From Capitulum mitella (Eukaryota; Arthropoda; Thecostraca; Pollicipedomorpha; Pollicipedidae): 64,000 nt of DNA. The position numbers and the translations under genes are program-made. Shown here in pieces: positions 1 through 8,926 of this stretch. The notes under the pieces are model-generated. The model did no database searches, was not told where the DNA came from, and was given only the letters and a program-made list of their open reading frames with translations. The stretch is taken from assembly GCA_030062745.1 (NCBI GenBank), contig CP099840.1:10988437-11052436 (forward strand). The letters are read 5' to 3'. How positions within the stretch are numbered: the stretch's first letter is position 1; each line of letters starts with the position of its first letter.

Positions 1-23
1 CGTCTAGCCGGTAATAGGGTTAA
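1..23. mobile_element. Possible right end of a TTAA-bounded element
   Basis: The window opens with CCGG-TAATAGGG-TTAA. This resembles the GGGAATAGGG-TTAA end of the family-2 element copies at 11505-12714 and 30145-31355. If real, an element lies just left of the window and its TTAA is about 50 bases past the stop codon of the C6orf136-like gene, inside the expected 3' UTR. Only the terminal bases are visible. Confidence 0.35.
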
Positions 24-73
24 TGCAACCTGTATCAATTTGGATAAAACTGCATTAATCGGCCAGACTAAAT

Positions 74-445
74 TTAGCCGCTGGTTCCCGGTGTTTTCCG
101 TGGGGCAGGCTGGACGTGTTTGTACCACGTCTCGCGCAGTCCGTCAGTGCGGGCCAGGGCTTGGCTAGCCTTGAACTGGGCGGCGCTGAGCGGCAGGGTT
201 CCCCCTGAAGCCTGCCGGCGCGGGACCGGTGCTCGGCTGACCTTGAACTGGGCGGCGCTGAGCGGCAGGGCCGTGTCGATCTGGCGCTCGAGTCGCTCCA
301 GCTGGACGGTCAGCGAGATGAGCTGGCCCAGCTCGGCGGCGGCCGCACTGGCGCCGGCGCCCGGCAGCAGGCCGAACACCAGCGCCGCCAGGCTACCCAG
401 CGCCGGCTTCGCGTCCAGCTGCTCCCGGCTCCAGTCGGGCATCAT
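74..445 (-). CDS. C6orf136: C6orf136-like, last exon
   Basis: It begins right after a GGCAG acceptor and reads MMPDWSREQLDAKPALGSL, continuing ADK of the previous exon, as expected at the family's DK-hMPD junction. A hydrophobic segment and an alanine-rich stretch follow, and then a tail of about 50 residues. In that tail the peptide LPLSAAQFK occurs twice, from a 30-bp direct repeat at 169-198 and 241-270, 72 bp (24 codons) apart. The stop is TGA at 76-74. I see no AATAAA in the 73 bases left before the window edge. Confidence 0.8.
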   Translation of the reverse strand: MMPDWSREQLDAKPALGSLAALVFGLLPGAGASAAAAELGQLISLTVQLERLERQIDTALPLSAAQFKVSRAPVPRRQASGGTLPLSAAQFKASQALARTDGLRETWYKHVQPAPRKTPGTSG

Positions 446-2774
446 CTGCCGACCATCGCGACCACCCGTTATGCGCTACACCCGCCCGTCACACGTCGAC
501 AGCGGGTAGCATACACCGCGCGCCGCACGCCACATATCTGCACATCGACCGAGTGCATACCCCGTTATAATCTTCTTAGGGGTCCCATGTGGCATAATCT
601 GGCCACCGCGCAGCGGCACGACAGAAATATCCCACTCAGGAAAACCCATGAGTAGAAAATAGCCACCTGGCAACCGCAAGACGCAAGGCGCATAAGCTCG
701 CAGCCAATGCAGTGACCATATTACCGAGGCAGCAAAAACATCAATATCCTAAGGTATGTGACACCTCTAGGAAAGAAAGACACCAAAACAGCAGGAAAAC
801 ACCAACAAACCCACAAATTTACGCAGACGCGGGCGGAGCCCTTTTTTGACCAAGCCAGGGTAAACAGCTATTGGACACCGAAAAATTTTGCCTTGTTTTT
901 TCAAAGCCTGTTTCGAAGAGACGAAAAAATCATCCAAAATCCAGAAATCACCCAGTCATCCAAAATCTAAATTGTCCAACGCCCATTATCATAGAGCAAT
1001 TTCGCTTTCCGAATCCTACGAGTGCGGTGGAATTTGCGAACCGTACACATTAACGATCTACTGCGGCATGTTACTTCGACACAAGCATGACCAGAATTTG
1101 CTGAGGACTTCAAACACACCTTGTCCGCAATATGCGTATGAATCTTTCCGTCGCTGCCCACTTGAAATATTGAGTAGCCATCATACCAGCTGAAAACAGA
1201 CATGACACAATAAGACATGTCAATTAACAACATGATATTCAGCCTGCTGAACAGGACGCATGCAATACAGTTTCGCAACGGTGATTAACGGCCTTTTTTC
1301 TTACAAAAATCGCAGCTTGATACCGTGAACTGGTATGAAATCGCAATCCTCGAAATTCGTGAGGAAATAAGTGGTCATCTTTAAAAAGTGATAGGTGCCT
1401 GGAACGACGTAAAAGCGGTTCAATAAATGGGCGAAGCTTACTGGAATCCGCAGTTTCTTGTTTGCGTGAAAACAACCGGAACGTATAGTGCTGCACTTAC
1501 TCCACCCCCTGCTCATCAATAGTCTTCCGCAGCCTTGAAGATGTTTATCTTCCAAAACATCAGCATGGACCTGAGGGCGCTGATGCCCCGGATCCTCCAG
1601 CGGATTCGAATGGTGTCGTCCTCCGGGTGCGCCGAGCTCTGCAGCACGTCCAGCGTCACGTAGCTGAACTTGATGTGGCCGACGATGCGCAGCAGGGCGC
1701 ACTGCTTGATGTACGACACTATCCCCCTGCGACCAAGCGTCCAGATTCACTTTTAAACGCTGGCGCTCACTTCACGCGAAGAGAATGTTCTAACACTTAC
1801 ATACGACCACGGATTACATTGAGCCTTGGGTTAGGACACGTAGCCTCGTTTCCAAGTCATCGCAACATAGGGAAGGCTTAAAATTCTGTAGACAGATTAC
1901 ACACTTTCACAGATATCAATCTGTGCGACGGGATTAGCACCAAGGATCGCCATGACTTACATAGACTTCGTTCCGCGTATCCTGTTGTCGAAGACAAGAT
2001 CCTTGTGATACACAGAGAAATCTTGCGTCATGACGAAAATTCGCGGAAGCTGCAACATGAAAATGGCAACGCTGGTGACCAATCGGGAAAACGATCGGGT
2101 ATATGCTTGCAAATACTATACCGTGTCATCGCAAACCACAGTATAACAGGTCATCAATTTAATCGTCCAAAGACGGGCATCACATATAGCGCACTCCTTC
2201 CCTGGTAGCACATGCTTTACCAAGTCAACAGTTCGAAGGAACAACCAACGCATAATAGACATGATCAGTAATGCCACTGTTCAAGCCACAACCTCCTTTT
2301 AACGGCAATATCACAACAAAACAATCGATCACCAAGCAGAACTCCCTGTCAGAAAAACTGCCCACGATCACGTTCATCGGCGGCAAACCAGACAGCATAT
2401 ATCGTCAGCCAGCTCGGCGGTCCGGCGGTCGGCTCACGTTCTCCAGCAGGTTCGCCTCGACGGCGCGCAGCTGGTCCGGGCTGGGCCGCTGGCGGTCGGG
2501 CGGCGCCGCCCGCTCGGCCGGCCGGTCGGCGCCGGGCGGGCCGGGCGGCTCCGGTCCGGAGGCCGACAGCGCCGCCTGGCTGAAGGCGCGCCGCTCGCAG
2601 TCGGACAGCGCGGCGGCCCGCAGCAGCCGCCAGTCGGTGGTGCTCTGAAGGGCGCGCGCCGCCTCCATGGCCGCCAGCTGACGCGTCAGCCGGTCGATGT
2701 ACCGCACCACGTGGTGCGGCGGGGCCGGCGCCGGCAGCCGCGCGCCGGCAGTCGCCAGCGCCGGCACGTTCAGG
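74..2774 (-). CDS. C6orf136: C6orf136-like (DUF2358 family) protein, five exons seen
   Basis: Exons on the minus strand, by splice sites and phase, are 2774-2438, 2049-1961, 1726-1501, 1189-1120 and 445-74 (stop at 76-74). Donors are GTGAGC, GTAAGT, GTAAGT and GTGTGT; each acceptor ends in AG and joined phases agree. The family is recognised from LPRIFVMTQDFSVYHKDL (exon 2), FSYVTLDVLQ, HPEDDTIRIRWRIRG (exon 3), WYDGYSIFQVGSDGKIHTH plus ADK (exon 4) and MMPDWSRE joining it, then a hydrophobic stretch LGSLAALVFGLLPG (exon 5). These follow human C6orf136 in order. The molecular function is unknown to me. Third positions are mostly G or C, unlike the introns. Exon 3 carries one extra base near 1533-1534: the frame before it hits TGA, while the next frame reads LRKTIDEQGV and joins exon 4 in phase. 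The only in-frame ATG of exon 1 is internal (2668), so the true start is probably in an unseen upstream exon. The gene may be intact with an assembly error, or a recent pseudogene. Confidence 0.85.
446..1119 (-). other. Intron 4 of the C6orf136-like gene
   Basis: It runs from donor GTGTGT (from 1119) to acceptor GGCAG (446). It is AT-rich towards the donor half and GC-richer near the acceptor. Open frames inside it do not resemble any protein and are taken as chance. Confidence 0.7.
1501..1726 (-). CDS. C6orf136: C6orf136-like, core DUF2358 exon with 1-nt frameshift
   Basis: The exon starts after GCAG, completing an ATG codon split with the previous exon. It reads GIVSYIKQCALLRIVG and then the conserved FSYVTLDVLQ and HPEDDTIRIRWRIRG segments. 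It ends at GGA/GTAAGT. Length is 226 nt, whereas the phases on either side require 225. The extra base lies around the CC at 1533-1534. Upstream of it the frame is INIFK; downstream the shifted frame reads LRKTIDEQGV and then WYDGYS across the junction. Confidence 0.8.
2438..2774 (-). CDS. C6orf136: C6orf136-like, most upstream exon seen
   Basis: GC-rich reading frame with the segments HHVVRYIDRLTRQLAAMEAA and LRAVEANLLEN, ending at an AAC/GTGAGC donor in phase 0. It reads directly into the next exon as ENLPRIF. I place the acceptor after a pyrimidine-rich run ending in CTCAG at 2775. The open frame continues further upstream to a GTG at 2911, but that part runs into the minisatellite and has no ATG. 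A proline-rich linker lies in the second half. The upstream part of this family is variable, so no domain is claimed. Confidence 0.7.
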
Positions 2775-2859
2775 CTGAGCGAGGCGAACGGGCGAACTAG
2801 CAGCGCCAGAGCTGTCACCGCCGGTGACGGCCGCGCCTGCCAGCAGGGTCCGATCAGAG

Positions 2860-3390
2860 AGCGGGACACAGCCGCCCCTGCTGGCAGAGTCTGGTCAGAG
2901 GCGCCGGACACAGCCGCTCCTGCTGGCAGAGTCTGGTCAGAGTCCGGTCAGAGGACAGGACACGGCAGCCCCTGCCGAAAGAGTCCGGTCAGAGTCCAGT
3001 CAAACGGCAGAACATAGCAGCTCCTGCCGACAGAGTCTGGTCAGAGTCCGGCCAGAGTCTGGTCAGAGTCCGGCCACAGGGCAGAACACGGCAGCTCTTG
3101 CAGACAGTCTGTTCAAAGTCCGGCCAGAGTCCGGTTAGAAGGGCGCCGCCCCTACTGGCACAGTCCGGTCAGAGGGGCCGGATACAGCCGCCCCTACTGG
3201 AAGTGTCCAGTCAGAGTCCGTTGAAAGCGCCGAATACAGCCGCCCCTGCTGGCAGAGTCCGGTCAGAGTCCGGTCAGCAGAGTCCGGTCGGTCCGCCTAG
3301 CAGCAGAGTCCGGTCAGAGCAGTGGGTAACGGCCAGGTCCGCCAGCAGAGTTCGGTCAGGGTCCAGTCAGAGGAGCAGGACAAGGGCGTA
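2860..3390. repeat. GC-rich minisatellite built on GAGTCCGGTCAGAG
   Basis: The short block GAGTCCGGTCAGAG (variants GAGTCTGGTCAGAG, GAGTCCGGCCAGAG) recurs more than a dozen times. It alternates with CACAGCCGCCCCTGCTGGCA-type blocks, giving a variable higher-order unit of roughly 50-75 bp. It lies immediately upstream of the first visible exon of the C6orf136-like gene. Open frames on both strands here are products of the repeat. Confidence 0.8.
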
Positions 3391-3445
3391 TCTGCCAGCA
3401 GGTCAGCTGAATAGGGCAGGAGAGTGGCCTGTGGCGCCGACCTTT

Positions 3446-3618
3446 GGTTGGTTGGTTACTGGGCTATTTAACGACGCTCTCGACTGCCAGTCATTTCGCG
3501 TCATACATCTCTCACGCCAGTTGTCGCGGGGATGGCAAAATGTCGCTATTACCCGAACTCGAATCGGGAGCCTTCTGGCCACAAGGCGAGCATAGTAACC
3601 ACTACACCACGCCAACTC
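3446..3618 (-). mobile_element. tRNA-derived SINE with AACC tail
   Basis: On the minus strand the head carries TGGTGTAGTGG, a perfect fit to the Pol III A box (TRGYNNARNGG). It also has a T-arm with a 5-bp stem CCCGA/TCGGG around a 7-base loop TTCGAGT, which serves as B box. The acceptor stem is degraded and the anticodon arm does not fold cleanly, so it is not a working tRNA gene. About 100 bases later the element ends GTTAAATAGCCC and then AACCAACCAACC, a typical SINE 3' tail. Confidence 0.75.
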
Positions 3619-3898
3619 CGTTGCCGTCCTCTGCATCCAGTTAACAGACTGGGCAGAGCAAAGGCTGGCATGAAAATGGAAAAAACCATGCAGTCAATAC
3701 CACCTTCCCATTACAACATCCATGTGTAATGGGAACACATAAATGATGTGTCAACAAATTGCCATGACGAGAATCATAAAACAACTAAAATGATTTGGAT
3801 GCCATAACGTGGGCTTCCCAACAAAGGCAGCACACACAGCAGATGTGTGATTATTGGAACTCTCTGAATAGAGTATTTTCCAAGTCCATGTAATTCAG

Positions 3899-4199
3899 TC
3901 AGCTTCTCAAATTCAAACTGGCAAGACATGCAGCATACAACTTTGATTTAAAGCTGGTGGCTGAACCATTTTGGATGAGAATTTTGCTACACATATGACA
4001 TATCTGCTCCCACACAAACACATCTCCCAAACAATGACAGAGTATGCTACCATTGTCATATACTTCTGTTTCATACCTGACTGTTTCCTGTGGATGAAAT
4101 TCCACTCTGGGGTGCCACATCTTGAGGCCATGCCCAGAGGAAATCTGCAAAGCTGTGATGTCTTGAAGCAATGAGTCATTTTTAGTTGTTGACTGTGAC
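3899..4199 (-). CDS. Candidate terminal exon, product not recognised
   Basis: An open frame of 99 codons plus stop begins exactly after a strong acceptor (GTCCATTTTCAG). It contains MWHPRVEFHPQETVRYETEV and CHCLGDVFVWEQICHMC, with a CxC and a CxxC pair that could bind metal. It ends SLNLRS then TGA. Composition is balanced, without low complexity. Third positions are not GC-rich, unlike the neighbouring C6orf136-like exons, so it may belong to an older insertion or a different gene. No family recognised. Confidence 0.35.
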
Positions 4200-4442
4200 C
4201 TGAAAATGGACAAAAACAGTGTTTGTTAAGGGAAACTTGCGGACACTGGTACGAAAAAGAAGCAAGGATCATCTCCGCGAAACAGATCAACAAGTGATAC
4301 AGTCAGTCAGCAGTTCACAGGTGTTGTGAAATATGACGCCATTGGAAGACTTCTTCAAAAACAACAGTCTCGAAATTCGAAATAAGAGACAACACTACAG
4401 CGGGACAGGAAGGTCGACAGGGGCCAAAGACAGGGATGAGCA

Positions 4443-4600
4443 GGGGCATAACCAGGATTTTCTTAAAGGGGGGCCCGGAGCTCAGTGTGAACCGAAATCA
4501 TACGAAATCCACCTGCCGGGAAGACGATGTGCAATGGTTTTCACAAAAAATGCGAACCTAAGGGGGTATGGGCCCCCGGCCCCCCTTGGCTGCAACTGTG
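4443..4600. mobile_element. Copy of the AGCCAGGATTTT short TIR repeat
   Basis: It begins with GGGGCATAACCAGGATTTTC and ends with CCCCCCTTGGCTGC. It shares the internal GTGCAATGGTTTTCAC and TGCGAACCTAAGGGGG segments with the inverted copy at 28140-28285. It sits inside the left arm of the foldback-like element. It is a short non-coding element of the same type as that in the LINE at 15522-15772. Confidence 0.5.
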
Positions 4601-5017
4601 GGGATGACTTCTTGGGAAGGAAGGACAGAGAAGGAAAACTGGGGTGGTAATGGAATACGGAACGGGAACTGGATGGGATAGGGATAGATGACTGTAATGG
4701 GCCGGGCGTGAAAGGGTATTGGGTCAGGAGACCAAGGTTAGTAAGTCAAGGGTTCATATGGGAAAAAGTTCGCAGTTAAAGGCTACGCTTCATAAAATTC
4801 GTATGGTAAAAACCTCTTATGGTAAAAGGTTCGTTTCAGCAAAGGTTTGTATCGGGAAAGAATTCATAATGGGAAAGGTCCGCAATGCCAAAGGATGGCA
4901 TGGAAAAGGTTCGTGCAAAAAATGCACGGGAAAAGGTTTGTAAGAAAGGTTTATAAGCAAAAGTTCCTATCAGAAAACGTTCGCATCGGAAAAGGAACGG
5001 ACCTAAAATAATAGCTT

Positions 5018-5042
5018 AGCCTAACCTAGCCTAACCTAACCT
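5018..5042. repeat. Interstitial CCTAA (TTAGG-type) array
   Basis: Four to five units of CCTAA, with one CCTAG variant. This is the complement of TTAGG, the arthropod telomere motif. It lies at the centre of the foldback-like element rather than at a chromosome end. Confidence 0.6.
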
Positions 5043-5417
5043 TTCTGTTGGCCCACCCTTTATCAGCCTGGGGCCTCTAGTATCTTATACCGCGCCTTCG
5101 GCGCGGGGTGGGGTTTTGGCGCAAATCCGGAACGGACCTTTCCAATACGAGCCTTGCCTGATACCAACCTTTTCCGGTATGAACCTTACGTTTACGAGCC
5201 TTTGGCCACGAACCTTTCCCACACAAACTCCTGACATTTTGTTGCTCGGTCCCAATTCATCCCCCGTCCTCTTGCTGTGTTGCTGTCTCCTTTGCCGAAT
5301 TTCTAGACTGTGGCGTTCTTGTGGAAGCATTCAGTGAAGTCACATTTCTCAACACTTGTGAACTGCCATACATTGCCAGTTTACAATGATCTGTTTTGCG
5401 GAGATGATCCCCATGAT

Positions 5418-8201
5418 CTGTACTCCTGCTAGCTGTGGAGGTGGTGGGTGAATGGATTTCGGGAAGTTGTGGCATTGATAAGGCCTTAAATACTTCAACT
5501 GAACTGCCTTTTCATAGCACATCTTTTGGTACCAATATGGCTAGGCAACTGTGTGAATTTCTAGAATTAAGAGAAGTCAGAGCTGCTCAACCATTACCAA
5601 AACTTGAACACCACCAAAATGGCTACTTATGTTAATGTTACTATTTTTACGTAATGTTTCCATCTTTCAAAGTTTTTCATCATGCAAATAAAAAAATTTT
5701 TTGAAACCAAATGGCAATGGCACCAAATAAATGGAGCCACAAAATGATATTTGAAATCTGTGAGGAGTGTACTGCAGAATTACACCATTTGCTTCTCTGG
5801 GGATGTTAGCGAAAAAAATGAGGAGAACTATGGTCTCAAGTCAACAGTAAGATTATGACCGAGCATTTACAGTGGGGGAAAACAATAGTAATAGTAGCTG
5901 TATAAAGCTTGAAATGCAATACTGATGTGTACTTCTTACAATTTCAACCAAAAAACCTGAATCATGCGTTATTTCCCCCGAAATAAATTGCGTCGTCCCT
6001 GTCGCATCAACTGTCCGACGCTCGCGTAGGAACTTTTGACGGTTCTGCCTTAAATGGTTTGTGTATGTGATATCTAGACGCTGACTTGTCGTCGGTCGGA
6101 TCCAAGGTCCGACCAAGAGTAATGAAAAGGTTTAGAAAAAACTAACATGGAATATAAATTATCTTAAAAAATGTTAGTAATGGTATTATAATTTGTATTA
6201 AAAATATGGAGAGGTGAAAGGTTCATTTTGAAAGAAATACATCAACAGAATGATAAAAAAGTAGTAAAATAAAATACCTGAAAAGGAAACCTGGATGGAA
6301 AATTGAAAAAATTTGAACAAATGAAATGAAACAATAAAAGAGAAATTACCTAACCTAAAACAGTAATGTAATGTAACTTAATGTAACACAATGTAACCTA
6401 ACCTAACCCAACCCAACCTAACCTAACCAGACCAGCACATGGCCCCTATTTAGATATTACCTAAGACTGTGCTTTGCACAATCCCTTTACCAAACAGAGC
6501 CAAGCCTGATCGCACCCTTGTCAGCCTCCGGCCTCTAGGACCCTATACTGTGCCTGTGGTGTGGGGTTGCACCTTTGTCACAACATTTCTGTCTGTTATT
6601 TCCGGGTATGTCCAGGGCGAAACAACCCCCATCCAGGGAGCATCTGGCAAAGTTGTACTGGATACTGCAATGATATAATGCTATAATATTATCATGTATC
6701 ATTATAATAGTAATCATATAAGATACCAAAACAGTGATATAAAAACATAATAATAATAATAATAAAAATAATCATAATCATAATACTTCCACCCAAAACT
6801 CTGTTTCCAACAACATCCCCATATTCAACATATCTAGTTGGCGTGGAGCATTAAATGCCATATTGTAATAATACTGGAGATATCCCAACTATCATCTAAT
6901 ACAACAATGTAACAATGCAATACTTCAGCAGTTGCTTTAAATTCAATCTGTGGCAACAAAATGAAAATTTCATATATATGACATCCTTAACTGCTTGAAG
7001 ATGTCTGCATGGTCTTCACACATCCTTCAGGTCAACAGCCTTAATGTTGGTGGCACTACATTTTGTGCTGTGGAATAATGCTTTTCTCCATCAGCCATCC
7101 ATGCCACAATAGTACTGGGCAGTATGTTATCATTATGATTATATTGTTATTTTTCAAGAAATTCAGGTGGTCAGAAGTATGATTAGAGACATGATGATAT
7201 GTTCTTTACAATAGTGGCTATCATATTAAGGATTGTTTGCAATTAAGTCAGTCAGAAACTTACCTTCAGCCAGGTCTAGCCTGGAAAACACAGCACATTC
7301 TGACAATATGTCACTGGGGCCTAGCTAGGAAAAAAAACAGGCTTGGGCAGCTTCCTAAAATCTTGTGTCAAGACTACCACACAGGGGCAGTAATGCCTTT
7401 CTTCATGCAGCACAATGGATCAGGGATCACATTATCACATACACTAAAACAATGCAAGACACCCATTAAATCAACAGAAAGGTATGAATTTTGGCATGTT
7501 TGAATATTCACCATATGCTTTACACACAAACAGGCCCATTATTATGGCTCTCTAACTAATAACCCATGATGATGATGTGTACTCCCAACCATGTATTTCA
7601 CTGCTTCTACATATTAAGGGTACACAAACTCGACATAAGTACAATGTAAACATGCTGCTTCAGTATTTGATACATACTCCAATACTGCAAAAATTCTGGA
7701 TATCACTCAGATATCATTATACATCCCTTTGCCCAGAAAATGTTCCAGGGATCTGCAGTAAGAAATTATAGCTCATGTTCTGCACATGTTTGCTGGCAAA
7801 TCAGCTCATACAGCTTCTTCACAGGGGAGTGGGAACTCCACAGTTGGGGGAGGGGCGTTGGGGTGGGGGGGGGGGCAACGAGACAGTTTAGGTTAGTCAG
7901 TGCCCATAACATTAATGTTAAGTTTCAAAAATACTTCGGCAGCTGCCCCTCCCCCCACTTCCCGCGTTTTCCCTCCGGTTCACGCGTCCCGTCTTCAGTC
8001 TTGAAGCAAACTGTGTCTCTTCACTGGTCAGCCAATCAATCGTACGATATTTCTGAATTCACGCCAAGCATGAATAGCAACCACCCACCTCGTAGAAGGC
8101 GTTTTAACACGATCCTCACCGTCTGCATCTAATTAGCTTGCTTGCCTAGCGGTGGTCCAGTGTCGAGGTTTCTTTGCAGTCCAGTTTCGTTTTGGCTCTG
8201 G
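5418..8201. other. AT-rich interspersed region, no gene supported
   Basis: It holds a second telomere-like array with a related downstream segment at 6395-6575 and an AAT-rich microsatellite at about 6745-6785. A G-tract/C-tract pair lies at 7850-7965. Short open frames do not show splice sites or family motifs. Confidence 0.4.
6395..6575. repeat. CCTAA array plus sequence shared with 5018-5110
   Basis: CCTAACCTAACCCAACCC-type units (6395-6429) are followed about 70 bases later by TCAGCCTCCGGCCTCTAGGA. This is paralogous to TCAGCCTGGGGCCTCTAGTA at about 5065. The same motif order, array then TATAC..GCC..GTGGGGTT, appears in the centre of the foldback-like element. It is probably a diverged fragment of the same family. 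Confidence 0.5.
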
Positions 8202-8926
8202 AGCTATCTTCGCACGTCCCTCTTCAACGCGCTTACAAATTTTGCGGAAGCTTCCACCAGCAAAGCCAGCGTTCGCAATCCTGACGCAAAACAGACATTT
8301 GTGGTTTTCTTGGCGAAAGTACCAGCATTAAATTAAAGATCGAGGGCGTTATAAGCCAACACTAAATGAATACTGATGATACGACGGTTCATAGCTTACA
8401 CTCTGGACCAGAGTAATCTGAAGCAGCACGAGCCATCTGAAGTGAAAATGCATTCGCCTGCATGGGGCCCGAAATTGGACATTTTCTACGTAATGAATGG
8501 ATGAATGGTGGCCATACATGACCTGCTGTCCTAATTCATTTTCAAGTGGTATCTTACGTAACATATCCAGAATGTCTAGTGGGAGCAGAGATATTTCATA
8601 GTTTTTCGGTGTTGACTATGTTGCCATTTCTGAGATTTGCAAAAAAAAGAATTCATTGACACATTTTGTCTAATTGTCCATATATGCATTGCAGTACCAA
8701 ACGTTTCAAATATATCAATGTACCACTGGGCTGCTTATCTGTTTCAGAGTTCGTCAGTCACGGCGGGCCTTGGTCATGGTCATAATCTAAATAAAACGGC
8801 TGCAGGGGATATGTTCCCTACAGTCTTCCAAGCATGATGACCTTTCACCCCGTAATTTTTAAGGCATCAAGGCGTTCCCCATTGGCGAAACAATTTTTGA
8901 ACTTTGAAATGCAACAAAAGTGATAT
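8202..8926 (-). repeat. Left arm of long inverted repeat 2
   Basis: About 725 bp, inverted relative to 11123-13032. Shared landmarks include GCGAAGATAGCT, TAAGCGCGTTGAA, ATGCTGGTACTTTCGC, ACAGCAGGTCATG, TACGTAAG and TTCGCCAATGGGAA, all in the same order on the opposite strand. This arm has TTGA at the position where the right arm carries the TTAA element. Confidence 0.85.

Larger units (their letters stand above)
4262..5417. mobile_element. Foldback-like element with repeat-filled inverted arms
   Basis: The outer arms are inverted repeats. GGATCATCTCCGC near 4270 and TTCACAGGTGTTGTGAAAT near 4316 recur inverted near 5400 and 5360, as do the segments around AGTCTCGAAATTCG (about 4367) and AGTCTAGAAATTCGG (about 5307, inverted). 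Inside the left arm (4720-4995) a degenerate unit of about 20 bp, GTTCGTATGGGAAAAGG-like, repeats many times. The inverse form CGAACCTTTCC fills 5110-5235. The centre holds a CCTAA array and a GCGCCTTCGGCGC hairpin. No transposase is seen. Confidence 0.7.
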
